Below are positions 44,308 to 56,840 of a DNA stretch of 64,000 nt, in pieces. How positions within the stretch are numbered: the stretch's first letter is position 1; every line of letters begins with the position of its first letter. The notes below the pieces were generated by a model. That model worked only from the letters and a program-made list of their open reading frames with translations. It searched no databases and had not been told where the DNA came from. Source of the stretch: Oreohelix idahoensis (lineage: Eukaryota > Mollusca > Gastropoda > Stylommatophora > Oreohelicidae); contig JAMPIV010014148.1 in assembly GCA_024509875.1 (NCBI GenBank), positions 310,001-374,000 on the forward strand, written 5' to 3'. The translations under genes and the position numbers were made by a program.

Positions 44308-45190
44308 TGTTACAAGAGGATATATGATTTGTAGCAACTAGGTAGTAAGCTCGGATAAAAGTTGCACATTTTAGTTGTTGAACTGCAATAGAGATATATT
44401 ATAGTTTTTGCTTTACGATGTTGAAAGCGAGGAGCATAATTTGCGTAGTTTTAATGTGACGTGTCGCGTTGGTAAGGTAGCACGTGACAACATTGTATTT
44501 GTACCCATATGTTGTTATATTTGGTCCTAGACGGACGGAAGTTTTTGAAGTCTCCCAGTAGAAGGATATTGATATCAAGGATTTTCTTGATGAATAGGTA
44601 TTTGGGTCAGCCTATACTTGGTGGATACAATATTATATATCAGTGATGAAAAGGGATTTATGTTCGAAGAGGAGAATGTATTTTCGGGAGCAATCTTAAT
44701 GGAAAGTATCCAAGAAGGTCACCTTAGTCGCGTAAGTTGAGTTGTTCGATACCGGATTGCCTATCTAGGAATCACGAGTAAATAGCTTGACTGTACCACG
44801 ACTGAAGGAAGTGTCGAATTATGATGTATTAATTGAATTCTGATGAACTGCATTTTATTTGGATGTGATGTGCTATTAAATTGTACTCTGTTCGGACTCT
44901 GAACACCACGGACTTATCAGTTGATATTATTGAAAGTTAACTATTGACCCACTATTCATGTTTGTCAGCACGGCATTAGAAGCTCTACCATTTGAAGTAT
45001 TTATCAGAACTAATAATACAACAAAACAGTGATTATAAACCGGCACACATAGAAGTTATCAGAGAATACCATAACAAACGGTGGCAACAACCAGAATAAA
45101 ACTAATAACAATGGAACAATGAAGCACGATACAATCTGTGTAAGTGGTGATAATAAGTTTTGTTCATCGGCAGGAAAATCCGATGTAACA
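44308..45190 (+). repeat. Element B 3' LTR
   Basis: Same sequence as the 5' LTR with a handful of differences, such as TTTAACGTG versus TTTTAATGTG. The pol of A resumes at the duplicated ATATG right after it. Confidence 0.95.
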
Positions 45191-45195
45191 ATATG

Positions 45196-47057
45196 AGTAT
45201 GTCATTGCGCTCAGGCATAATATTATCGAAGCATGCAAGTTAGCGAACTTCATCCTCCGAATTTCCCAAAGAAAAGGCGAGGCAATTCGCTAATAAGAAG
45301 AGACGCCTACGTCAACTTTGTCCTGGAGACAAAGCGTTTGTCTTACTTCCTTCGAGGGAGAACAGACTTCTCATTGCATGGAAAGGTCCATATAGAATAG
45401 TCTCAAAAATTTCCGATGTCGACTATGTTGTCGATATTGATGGAAGGCATAAAACCTTCCATATAAATATTCTTACGGAATTTATTGAACGACCAGACTA
45501 TTTGCAGCCTATTTTCCAGGCGACGGACGATTCTCCAGTCCAACATGGTCATATCTCATCCTTGTCGGTTATACAGGAGGAGGAAACAACGTTTTCATAT
45601 GTTAATCTACCTCTTCCTATGATTCCACTCAATTCTACGGAATCATGGAGAAACGTTTCGGTTTCTTCTAATTTGTCTTTTGAGGAACAGCGTCAAGTAT
45701 CTTCTTTGCTACAATCATTTCAGGATGTCCTTACCGACATTCCTGGACACACATATATTATCAAACATGACATTATACTTATTGATCATAATCCGATCAG
45801 AGTAAGACCATATCCTATCCCTATTCATTTCCAAGCGCAAGTCGAGAAAGAATTAGATGAAATGATACAATTGAAAATAATTGAACCATCCACTTCAGCA
45901 TACTCTTCGTCCATGGTTATTGTTCGAAAGAAAGACAATAACATACGTCTTTGCGTCGATTATCGCAAATTGAACCAGGTTACGAAGTTTGATGCTGAAC
46001 CTATGCCTTTATTGGAAGATCTACTTACTAGACTTTCTAAATCGCGATTCTTTACTAAACTTGACTTGTCGAAAGGCTATTGGCAAGTTCCGTTAACTGA
46101 ACGCGCCAAACCTTTCACTGCTTTCTCAACACCTAGGGGTTTGTATCAATGGAATTTTATGCCTTTCGGGCTGATGAACGCCCCAGCTACTTTCGTACGC
46201 ATGATGCGTCGAATTCTCTCATATCGTACAGATGTCATCGCATACTTGGACGACATCTGTCTTTTCAGCGATACTTGGGAAGAACCCCATTCGGGTTTAA
46301 ATGAGTTACTGTCTACTCTACCGAGCATAATTTGACTGCAAAACCCTCTAAAGCCTTTGTTGGGTTTAGTGAAATCTCTTTCCTAGGTCATCGTCTTGGT
46401 CATGGTCTATTGAAGACAGAGGACCAAAACATTTCTAAGATATTAAATATCTCTGTTCCTAAAACAAAAAAGCAAGTACGTAGTCTCTTGGGATTAATAC
46501 AATTCTACGGAAGATTCATTAAGAATCTGTCCTCTATTATGGCACCTCTTTCAACTTTATTGAAAAAAGGTTCTCCTAACATGGTGCGCTGGTCTCAATA
46601 ATGCCAATCTTCATTGGATCAGATTAAGAATTTGTTCTCATCTCCTCCTATCTTACGACTACCATCGATTGATAAGACTTTTGTGCTTCGTAGTGATGTC
46701 TCTTCCACTGGGATCGGGGCGGCACTTATGCAGGAGTATTCAGGAACTCTGCATCCTGTGATGTATATCTGTAGGAAATTGAATGCGGCAGAAAGAAACT
46801 ATTCGGTTTTAGACCGTGAATTGTTAGCTATGGTCTGGGCCATTCTTAAGCTACAAAGATTCCTTCTAGGCGCGCATTTCATTATGGAAACCGACCAAAA
46901 AGCTCTTACAGCTATGCAGAACAAGGATTTGAAGAGCTCGAGATCTACTCGATATGCTATTGCTCTTCAACCTTTTCATTTCACGATGCGGGCTATCCGT
47001 GGTTCGGATAATGTGATGGCGGACATACTGTCTAGATGCCCACATGATTCCACTTAA
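45196..47057 (+). pseudogene. Element A integrase C-terminus, reverse transcriptase and RNase H
   Basis: Integrase resumes at YVIALR after B. The GPY/F module (LLIAWKGPYRIVSKI, near 45370-45415) is followed in frame 45502-46335 by a linker and RT with RLCVDYRKLNQVT, KLDLSKGYWQVP, FGLMNAPATF and catalytic YLDD (46243-46254). A frameshift near 46320 leads to 46332-46601 (FVGFSEISFLGH, VRSLLGLIQFYGRF), which ends at a TAA at 46599. RNase H follows in 46614-47057 with LRSDVSSTGIGAALMQ, ELLAMVWAIL, ETDQKAL and MADILSRCP. The motifs are well kept despite three breaks. Confidence 0.9.
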
Positions 47058-47814
47058 GTCTTGTGTCCTAGATTTCATGATACATTTCCAGACTCATGTC
47101 TGTTCATAATATACATTAACACATTTGTTTCACCTTAGATTAGTAAATTGATTGTTTTCTTTCTCTATTATTATCTTTGATGTAATGTCGAAGGTTAAAG
47201 TTAACATAAAATAAAGGCTAAAAAAAATAAGAAAAGGAAAAATTTTAAAATGGCCACATATAATATTTAAATAATTTTGTAATGACTATAGTGCATTATA
47301 GCATGTTACTAATTAATGTCATTTATATTGTTCTCAGTACAAACTAGTAAAAAGTACGGAGCGCTTGTGAGAACCATGATGACGCCCTACCTTACTTTTG
47401 TTCAAGAAATTGCAGCACTTATTTGTATATAATATACTTCTAGTGTTAGATAATGTGTAAGGAATTTTACAAATGTGGTCATGTCCATCCATTACATATA
47501 TTAATGGTATAACATTGTAATTTGTATATTGATATGACTTCTTCAGATAGATTGTCATTGGTCATTGCTATGATTATAGTATTGCATAATTGTTTGATAG
47601 TTATGTAATTTTTGTTAGTATCGCCAGCAACTGAGGTTTCTTCGATGGTACCTTCCCGAAGATATTTTCTATTATTTGGCGAGACGATTTGATTCTCTCC
47701 GGTTGATTCTTTCATTGGCACATTATTCATGTGTCATGAGCTTGTGGTATCTTGCTCATTGATGTATTTTTTTTAAAAAGGGTCATTTTTTTTAATACGG
47801 GGGGTGCGGTAGTC
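47058..47814 (+). other. Element A 3' untranslated region and G-rich tract
   Basis: No gene is supported. The last 20 bp before the LTR, GGGGGGTGCGGTAGTC, match the equivalent place in element D (GGGGGGTGTGGTAGTC), although the LTRs of A and D are unlike. This is the probable polypurine tract plus attachment end. Confidence 0.65.
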
Positions 47815-49211
47815 TGTTGCTGTCGTTTTTGACGGAGTCATAATGGGTAAATCTATTTTATACTTTTGCCGTTTTGACGGAGTCATATAGGTAAATCTAT
47901 TTAATACTTTTGTTGTAAAACTTTGTTGGTCAAAGTTGGATAATTGGGTATTAACTTCTATGACAGGTTGTTTAAAGGGTTATCTTCTCTTTCTTTCAAT
48001 CGTTGTCGTTGATCTGTCTGAACGATGCTCATTTTTATGCTGTCTAGGCATGCGCAGAGTTCTGAGTGCGAACTGTGACTTCCGTCATCTTGATTGTGAT
48101 CTGGGCTGTCGGACGATGATGTCCGTTTGTGATTTTTCTCTATATCATCATGGGGATTGGAAAGTTTCGATATGACTGAAATGTCAATGTTTTCCCCAGT
48201 GATTGTTTGTTAAGTGTGTATCCGGAAGATTCTGTATGAAGGTAAATGACATTCTTATTACTATGCCTTTGGCTGCAGAACATTTGAACTGACCTATCGG
48301 TGAGTGAACCTCACAGATCTTGAGAGACATAATTTCTTCTTTGCTTCTAGTTCTAGCCAAATGAGACTATATGTTTTCAAGTGAACAGAAGCCTAATGAT
48401 GATGATAAATTATTGTGGACGCCGCAGGTTGGCGGTATATATATATATGTTTAGCATGGTTTGGTCGTGCCTGCTAAAACAGGATACACAGCTGTCTACA
48501 TATTGAGGCCCTGTATTACGGCCAATATGTTCAGCAAGAGGAAATCTACCTGGCGGGCTATGCCAGTTGAATAACAGCCTTATGTATTATTGCTACGCAA
48601 TTTAGGAGCTCGTTTGTTGGACGACAGAGCTAATTAAGTACCTGACGCGCTGAGTCAATGGTACGGAAGCTACATTACATATTGCAACATTAGGACAGAT
48701 GATGTTTGGGTATGTCCTCGTTGATGTATGATGCAAGCCTTTGATTACCAGACATTAAACAGTCATTTATTATCTATGTGAAGTCCTTGATCTCGTCGAA
48801 TTGACTGTCCTGTTGATGCTACTGTCAGTTTCGTAAATAAATGTTTGAAACGTGCCAGCAGTCTTCAATTCATCATTGACTCCTGCATGTGAGTGTATGA
48901 GTGCATTATTGACATAACTAAGAACCTCAAGCATTCGTGTTCTCGTCTACACCCACACTCAGCACATCATAATACCAATATCACAGATCTACAACATGCA
49001 CGCTGTTTACTGTGAGTGACCATAGTACCCCTGGCAGTGCCTCACTCTGGTAACCGTTACATTCCTGGCCGTTACATTTCTGGTGACCTACATCGACACC
49101 GCAACATTACACAGTCCAGGTGATAAACGACATGTTCACTCTGCCAGCTTTAACATCACGAATAAACAGTACGTTACATTTATGGTGGCCGTTACAAAAC
49201 AGGCGGTTACA
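47815..49211 (+). repeat. Element A 3' LTR
   Basis: This uninterrupted 1397-bp LTR begins TGTTGCTGTCG and ends GGTTACA. It keeps the 101 bp (48800-48900) lost in the 5' LTR, which include an AATAAA near 48837. Confidence 0.9.
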
Positions 49212-50365
49212 GTCTGATCACCGATAATCGCACGATACCACACACAAGGACAGGAAAAGAACCCAAAATACTGTCCCTAAAAAAAGTCTTCTCTACAACA
49301 AAGCCATGCTGACTCACGCAATTCTATCTAACAATGCCCCGCCGTATCTACGATCATTGTTTCAAACCAGTAGAAGAGAAGGACAACAATTACGTCTGTT
49401 ACGTCTGCCCAAACCTGGCATCGACCTGTTCAAAAAGAGTCTAGCTTACTCTGGAGCATACTTATGGAACAGCTTTCCACACCACATAAAAAGCCTACCT
49501 ACACAATATTCATTTAACAAAGTACTTTTCAAACACTTCCTCAACACTGATTATCTACCCCCATAGAAACAGCATTTGCCTGTCAACATCTCATCCATAG
49601 GTCAACATTTCTTGTCCTCTTCCGCTCGTTTTTTTTATAGAATATTTTGTTTTATATCCAGGTAATATTATTATATTATTATATTCACTTTAAAATATTA
49701 TTATATAAAGTAATGTATGTGAGAATGTACCCCCATACCACTGTACTTTAGAAATGTCAATCGTGAGAATGTACCCGCATACCACTGTACTTTAGAGTTG
49801 TGAATGTTTTCGTTTGCTTAAATGGGATGATGTATATGATAATAAGCAGATATACATAATTTTTTTTTTCTTTACCTGCCACAGAAGTGAGTAAGAAAGT
49901 GTTATTATTATTATTTCATTTTCCACCAAGAATGTATGGATATAAGCGAGAATGTTTTTATGTAATTTTTGTATTGATGATTGATGACACATTCAAAAAT
50001 ACAGATTAATTGTAGAAGGTTTGACAGCATGAGTGAGTGTCGGTATACAGAATTTATTAATTTGTATTTTTATTTATTTATTGTTTTGTTTATTTAATTT
50101 TATTATTTATTTATTTATTTTTACCCAATTACTATCTTCTTTGTTTAAAAAAAAACCAACTCATTTTTTATTATGATTGCATATTGTATATGAATGTTGT
50201 TATGTTAACTTTATAACGTTGCATGCCTTTAAAGTAATACTTAAAGTAACATGTGGGAATGAAAGGATATAGTATGCAAGATAAATGAGAGTGGAAGGGC
50301 AAAATGTTAGACGGGCCTGCACGCCCAATTCTTAGACCTTCGAAAATAAAGTTCGTTTGTTCGTA
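49212..50365 (+). pseudogene. CR1-like LINE, 3' fragment after A
   Basis: The first codons continue the RT C-terminal reading from 26293. After a frameshift in an A7 run (49279-49285) the frame 49306-49566 shows NNAPPYLRSLFQTSRR, AYLWNSFPHHIKSLPTQYSFNKVLFKHFL, the typical CR1/L2/Jockey-type tail. The 3' untranslated part (49567-50365) has a 46-bp tandem duplication near 49725-49800, AT-rich runs, and ends GACGGGCCTGC...AATAAAGTTCGTTTGTTCG. The fragment is inactive. Confidence 0.8.
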
Positions 50366-50675
50366 CTCCTTACTTCTTCCTTCGTCTCCCTTGGTTTATG
50401 CATCTCATCTATTACCTCGTATCTCATAATCCTTGCCTTTCCATGAAACTCCTTTTCTCTGCCTTTACCGTTATTTCTCCTATTTCTCTCCAAATCTGGT
50501 CTCGTGTATCGGTAATCACGTCGATCCGCATCTCTTCCACTACTACTTCTCTTATTTCTCTCTCTATATCGGCTCTGAGATCGGTAGTCTCTCTTTGATC
50601 TCTACTTCCTCTTCTATTCTCCTTGTTCTTTGACTCTTTGTATTTTCTATCGATATATCTGTAAAGTGAAGCTAT

Positions 50676-51723
50676 CTATTTCTCGTCCTCCCTTTCACCA
50701 CTATTTCTTTGTCCATGGGCCCTTCTATCCCTGTCCCTACGACTACCATCACAATCTTCGTCAGACACTGACCAGTCTGAGTACCCTGATATGGCCGTGT
50801 CTAAATCTTGTTGTCTTCTCCTGTTATGTCTATGATCGACTTTGTCTACTTCTCTTGCCCTTCTCCTTCTATTTGGTCTCACCTCTAACTGAGTCGTATT
50901 TCTCAACTTTGCCAGGCGCCTATCATAATCTGACGAATCAACTAATGACGTCCAATCCCTCTTCGTCACTCGTCTAATCCCTTGCGCCATCTGTTCCTGT
51001 GCCTGTATACCTTCTGCTGCGGTTTCCTCACCCTCCTGAGGGTCTCCCTGTGAACTGTCTTGTTCTCTCAATATCTCTTCTCCATCCTGTAATCTTTGCT
51101 CATATTCCATCATTGTCATGTCTACTTCATTCTCCGAGTTATCCCACTAGGTTCTCAATCTTCGTATCTCCTCCGAAATATCATTATCCTGCAAATTGTC
51201 CTGTACATCCTGCGTAGTCACTATCCTGTCATCCTCCGGCGTATCTGGCCTTTTTTCTTTTTGTTCTTGGTATGTGTTTTGTGGGGGTGGGGGGTTAACC
51301 AACTTTGTATGTGTTTTGTGGGGGTGGGGTTAACCAACTTGGTATGTGTTTTGTGGGGGCTAACCAACATGGTTTGTGTTTTGTGGGGGTGGGGTTAACC
51401 AACTTGGTTTTATCCCGGGTTGTTCATGCATTCCTGCCGTTGTTGCGATACCTACTCCTTGGTGGTTGTCTATGTTCTCCGCTGGGAGTATTTTTCTGTG
51501 ATGTGCACTTCTCGCTTTGGTCCGGTACTTCCGTTTGTGTGCTGACGTCTCTCCTTGTTTTCTGTTTGCGTACCAACACTAACCATTCGTCTTTGCGCAT
51601 TGTCCTGTCTCTTGATTGTTGTCCTATCCTGAATGTTCCATGGTCTATTGCTAGGACTTTCATATTTTGTTGTAAACCTTCGTTGGTAAGATCTGTTCTT
51701 GGTGTTCCGCCATGATCCAACAT
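50676..51723 (-). pseudogene. Unrecognised charged protein of repeat U (copy 2)
   Basis: ATG at 51723. The first 99 residues match copy 1, then the phase is lost near 51424 around the expanded 35-bp repeat. The downstream part (51119 to 50676) keeps the Glu/Gln-rich segment and adds an Arg-rich tail (EVRPNRRRRAREVDKVDHR) and a Ser/Asp segment (SGYSDWSVSDEDCDGSRR). A TAG near 51148 replaces a Glu codon of copy 1. Further Arg/Glu-rich coding continues in another phase to about 50400. Possibly gag or an RNA-binding protein by composition. No family recognised. Confidence 0.35.
51268..51415. repeat. 35-bp tandem repeat, four units
   Basis: Units contain GTATGTGTTTTGTGGGGG and TTAACCAACTTG. Copy 1 has a single unit at about 627-662, so the array grew in copy 2. 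Confidence 0.85.
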
Positions 51724-53269
51724 ATATCAGGGTTTTTTTTTATATATTTCTTTTAAATTTGGATGTTCTTTTCTTCTGACTTCTTGAAATAAAATGTAAA
51801 GTTTTCCAATATTTATTGGGTTTTCTCCAAGTAATGTACTAGTTAATAAGTTGGTCACTCATGTCTACCCCTTTTATGTACATTTTATAATCCCTTACAA
51901 GATTTGGCTGTCAAACATTAAATTCTCGAAATTTCTTGTTCACCTTAGCTCTACAGTACGCTAGTACACCTATGACCATTTACAATGTGAAAACACCAAA
52001 CCAGTTTTATAGTGTTGACGGCACTATGTGCCTGGGAGGAGTTATTTGTCGATGACAACTCAAGAACAATTTTGGAACTGGACCATTGCATGAAGAGATA
52101 CAAGTTTTAACAAATACAGACTGCCCAAGTAAGCAATCTAGTGTGTCAATTTATTGTTCTAATAAAGCACAAGATTCTTTAAAAACAAAACCACAAAGAA
52201 AAGGAACAGTATTATGATATTCTGATATTGCTTGGTATGGTTTGGTATATCTTTAAAAGATAATGTTGCTTTATTTACCATTAAAATATGCATAACACTT
52301 AACTATTATGATTTCTCACAACTTTGTTGTTTCCCTTGCAAGACAATTACCTCCCTTACATATATTATGCTTCATGTTTACATGGTTCACAGGATTCAGA
52401 GTTTCATTCCAGTCTCTAAACACATCACTGACCCACATCGAGATATGTCTAAAATTAGTTCTTTGATATGATATTAAATAACATCTTCTGTCATTATGAT
52501 TAATAAGTTGAATTACAATTAAATCCAGAGTGTTGAAGAACTAGTTGTCAACATCCCATCTTACTAGTACTCGTATATATTCAGACAATTTAATATGTTA
52601 AGTAAGACTTCACACATAAGCAGAAAGTATTTTGAGCTTACTGGTTCTGTCAGAGACTTGACTGGAAACTGATTAATACAACTGGACACAATAATCCAAA
52701 TCTATATACAATGTTTACGATGACAATATATTTAAATCTTCATACCAGTTCAAAACGTCACGAAAACTGATAATATAAAATCTAAAATAAAGGAAAGGGG
52801 TGAGAAATGGTGAATGTAATAATGACTGTTGTTTGCTAGTAAGGTACTATTGTAGCGGAAGGTATCTCATGAGCTATGGAGATCTACTTTAGAAACACTG
52901 AGCTCTTTAAAGATCTACCTTGATAAAATCATGTCTGTTTTCAGGTTTCCGAATATTTTTAATTTAGAAAGCGTACAGCCTGGATGTAAATTTTATCTCT
53001 GCCAGATAATCTGTTTTCTACAGTCCCATCAACAGAGTGGTAAAACATTCAAACTAAATGATATTTTACCGAAATGTCAACTTTACTTTAAAGAAAAGAT
53101 CATGTTCTTATCTCACACAGTTTATAATTTTAGTGAACGTTTGTAACCGACCTATTCTGAGTTTTCTGTAGGAAAAGGATGAGGGGATGGGGGAAATACC
53201 TTTAATCCTGAGGATACTACACTTTTAAATGTCAGGGTCAGAGAGCTGAAGAAAGTAATATGAACTTAC

Positions 53270-53493
53270 TGGTACTGTCAGAGATTAACTAAGAAACTAG
53301 TTGGTACAACTGAACACAATAATACAAATCTATGTACTGGTACTGTCAAAGACTGGCTTGGAAACTAGTTGGTACAACTGAATACAATAATACAAATCTA
53401 TGTACTGGTACTGTTAGAGACTAATTAAGAAACTAGTTAGTACAACTGAATACAATAATACAAATCTATGTACTGGTACTGTCAGAGACTAGC
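53270..53493. repeat. 68-bp monomers left of the solo LTR, copy 2
   Basis: About three units with more divergence than the main array (ATTAACTAAG, GGCTTGGAAAC variants). The last one is cut by the solo LTR at 53494. Confidence 0.8.
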
Positions 53494-54510
53494 TGTGACC
53501 GCATGGCCTTCCACGCTAGCATTATCCCTGCTACGACACTAGCATTTATACGTGCTATAATAGGGTACATATAGGAATGACCGACATTAAAAGCAAATAA
53601 GAAGTTTTCACACAAAACGCAGTATCATTCAAAGTTCAGTCAGCAGGCACTGCTCTGAGAGGGCAAATATAGGGCAGTCCCAGATGATAAAAATGAATGA
53701 GAGCTAAGCGCGGAAAGTGGGAAATGAATGTTGTGATTTGGGGTTTTTTTTCAATTGTTTAGGAAGAAAAGAGAGTTGTGAAAGGTCGAAAAAAAACCAA
53801 AGACGTGAGATACAAATGTCGAAATAACAGAAAGCCGTGTGCAAAATATCGAAAACAGAGAGCCGTGTGTAGAAAATTGTAACGTGGGAAAAAAAGAGTG
53901 AGACGTGTATGAAAAATGGCGGGAAAAAGAAGTAGCTGGGTATAAAAAGGAGAGATGTGGGCGATAGACCGGCTTTTACAGATTTTTAGGACTGTAGGAA
54001 GGATTTTTGCAGAGAGTTTATAGTTTTTAGATTTAGAAGAAGGATATTACAAATAGACAAGAAATTTGTGCTAGGTAGTTTGACGTGTTAGATGAACTTC
54101 GTCTTTGAGAATATCAAGACTAGTTTTTAAGTAGACCAGTTGATATTTTATTCTGTTGGATAAATTTTTCCGTGTGAATATATGTATATTTTCCTAGTGG
54201 ATAAACAACCAATCATTGTGAAAATACCGGTATTTGTCAAACGACAGTCAATAAACATATACTACATTGCTGTTTTTTGGAACTTTACAGTATTTCATTG
54301 GGATTATACCTTGTCATGATGAGACTGTTTTGCTTAGCACTAAACACAAAAAGGAAGATCAAACCTGGGAAGAAAAATGAGCAAAAGTCAAGTATTACCA
54401 TCTCTGGCGGAAGGCCAGTTAGCACTTGAACTACAATAACATATAAAGGATTAACTCTGACCAAATAAAATCAATATAACTACTAGTGCCGTATAACATA
54501 CACGGAAACA
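53494..54510 (+). mobile_element. Candidate solo LTR in repeat U, copy 2
   Basis: Begins TGTGACCGC; the right end is degraded (CGGAAACA) compared with copy 1. TATAAAAA lies at 53941-53948 and AATAAA near 54250. Left flank TAGC is kept; the right flank reads CAGC. Confidence 0.6.
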
Positions 54511-55098
54511 CAGCTAAGAAACTAGTTAGTACAACTGAACACAATAATACAAATCTATGTACTGGTACTGTCAGAGACTAGCTAAGAAACTAGTTAGTAC
54601 AACTGAACATAATAATACAAATCTATGCACTGGTACTGTCAGAGACTAGCTAAGAAACTAGTTAGTACAACTGAACATAATAATACAAATCTATGTACTG
54701 ATACTGTCAGAGACTAGCTAAGAAACTAGTTAGTACAACTGAACATAATAATACAAATCTATGTACTGGTACTGTCAGAGACTAGCTAAGAAACTAGTTA
54801 GTACAACTGAACATAATAATACAAATCTATGTACTGATACTGTCAGAGACTAGCTAAGAAACTAGTTAGTACAACTGAATACAATAATACAAATCTATGT
54901 ACTGATACTGTCAGAGACTAGCTAAGAAACTAGTTAGTACAACTGAACATAATAATACAAATCTATGTACTGATACTGTCAGAGACTAGCTAAGAAACTA
55001 GTTAGTACAACTGAATATAAAAATATAAATCTATGTACTGGTACTGCCAGAGACTAGCTAAGAAACTAGTTAGTACAACTGAACACAATAATACGAAT
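54511..55098. repeat. 68-bp tandem array, more than eight units
   Basis: Unit starts from 54513 to 55057 fall exactly every 68 bp. Units are almost identical, indicating recent homogenisation. Each has GAAACTAGTTAGTAC. Confidence 0.95.
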
Positions 55099-55207
55099 GT
55101 CTCTACTTTACGTGCTTATTTAGTTTTCGTTTGACCTCGTGTTATCTGTCGTTTTCGTAATTATCTTTTTCTGTCGTTAGTGTTTTTATACTTTTTATTT
55201 CACCTAT

Positions 55208-55462
55208 ATGTCCCCACTCATTTTTGCCGTTTTCTCTTTACTCATTATCACCATTATCCTTCAATTCCCGAAGGAGCATAGACCTACTGAAAATGTGTGC
55301 CAGTGTTACCGGTGGTTTTTCTTTACTGGACTGTCACTGATGTTGTCAGGGCTGTCGGGCTTACAACATGTGGCCGACGTATTTCTTGGTAACGCGAATA
55401 TCATGTGGGCCGTTTCATTGGCGTATGATTATGATCTGGTTAATAATAAAAGGACCCGGTAA
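55208..55462 (+). CDS. Small hydrophobic protein of repeat U (copy 2)
   Basis: 84 residues from the ATG at 55208, with two likely membrane segments (residues about 4-20 and 38-52), a CQCYRW motif between them and a short charged end (DYDLVNNKRTR). The uninterrupted form of the copy 1 frame. No family recognised and no ribosome-related context. It may be a chance frame in the repeat. Confidence 0.3.
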   Translation: MSPLIFAVFSLLIITIILQFPKEHRPTENVCQCYRWFFFTGLSLMLSGLSGLQHVADVFLGNANIMWAVSLAYDYDLVNNKRTR

Positions 55463-56271
55463 CGAGGTAAGATGTGTCAATACAAGATGACCAGTAGGCA
55501 CGGATAAACACTATACTCGTTGGAAGAGTTAGTGTTAACAACATATTTTTTCATGACGAAACTTTACATCAGTAGTTTACAGATATTCTTTATCAGCAAT
55601 GGTCATGGTAGGAAAATGTACAGAGCACAATTACAATTCACCAAAGACGTTGACCGACTGCACTAACCGTTACCACATCAAGGTTAACGGATTGGTAGTA
55701 TACATGGTTCTGGCGAAGTGACCATGTTAATATTCTTTACGTAGTTATCTATATTCCTTTACGCTTCAATCAGCTCCTAGCGTTAGTGGGACGCACTAGC
55801 AACTTGGCATACCTGGTCAAGTTGAAGCTCTGCCATAACGTTAAAGGAGACCAAGTATCGGAGGCAAGATACTTCAGACGAGCCGTTTCTGGCTAAATAT
55901 TCAGATTACAAGCTTCTTGGCATAGCTCCCTCAAGAAGAGTGTATTCATCTTTCTGATGATCATAATTGCTACATATTCGTGTCTTCCCTTGACTTGGGT
56001 AAGAACACCATAATCAATCACGTCTATACCTGACGCTAGTTATCTGGATCTGCCTCAAGTACGATGCCCGTATAGCAATAAATCACCGCGACATACCGCG
56101 CCATACAAGTTTAATAATGGTGCACGGTCGTACGCAAATAATATAACATACAATTAACCTAGATGCGCTCAAATGTGCGTCTACAAAATACTAGACGTGC
56201 ACGTTAGGACCTCAAACATTTAACCTCCCCCCCCCTTTTCCCCCAATGAATATAAAAAAAACTTAACAGCT

Positions 56272-56840
56272 GCTGGTGTCGCAGGTCAGTTAGTCTTGAG
56301 CACTGTAACAGCAGGTGTTGAACTGATTCCTCATGGTGGTGGCAGGGCCTACAGTTTAGTTCACGTAGTGGGTCTATTCTATTTAAATGTTTACTGACAG
56401 GGCATGGCCTATTTTCAGCTGGAAGATTAGACTCTGATCTCTTCTTGTCCGCTGTTTAACTGGATCTTGAGGGTTTGGTTTCGCTTAATATTTGAAGAAA
56501 GGACGCCCTGACTGGGAGGTAGCCTACTGGTTTAGCTATTCTTACCTATAATTGTTTCTCAGGATCTATTGGCAGGTGTGCAGTGTGGTACTTGATGGGA
56601 ACAGGGCTGTCCTGCTCCACTTTTGGATAGTTTATCGGCTTTTACATTTTCTGGGATTAAGAACACAATACACTACAGATATGAAATATTTTATCCACAC
56701 TGAATTAATTGCAAGCTATGCTTTAGGGATTTTTCTCTACACCACAATGTTGAAAAAACTGGACTCATCTCTCTAACGAACTGCTCGGTACATTCATTCC
56801 TAAGACGAAATATGTTCCCAAATCTTGCCTGTGACGTTAA
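56272..56840 (-). pseudogene. LINE 3' remnant with RNase H (U copy 2)
   Basis: Same arrangement as 23341-23900: a degraded RNase H end, then a knuckle-type LINE tail, on the minus strand with different point changes. It shows the remnant was in U before duplication. Confidence 0.6.

Larger units (their letters stand above)
36095..45190 (+). mobile_element. LTR retrotransposon B (Gmr1-like order), young, inside A pol
   Basis: LTRs 36095-36978 (884 bp) and 44308-45190 (883 bp) begin TGTTACAAGAGG and end CCGATGTAACA. The target duplication ATATG lies at 36090-36094 and 45191-45195. I count about four substitutions and three indel bases between LTRs. The polyprotein region spans 38428-43266 in the order gag, protease, HHCC, DD35E core, GPY/F, RT, RNase H. 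Breaks are five homopolymer frameshifts, a TAA at 40842-40844, a TAG at 43003-43005 and a protease active-site change. Confidence 0.95.
26294..49211 (+). mobile_element. LTR retrotransposon A (Gmr1-like order), 22.9 kb with nested L and B
   Basis: The LTR begins TGTTGCTGTCG and ends GCGGTTACA, and the target duplication is GTCTG (26289-26293 and 49212-49216). The coding order is gag, protease, HHCC, integrase core, GPY/F, RT (YLDD), RNase H. The 5' LTR is split by LINE L and the pol by element B. The element without insertions would be roughly 9.6 kb. LTR divergence is about 2-3 percent by eye, older than B, as nesting requires. D and F belong to the same family by protein similarity. Confidence 0.9.
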
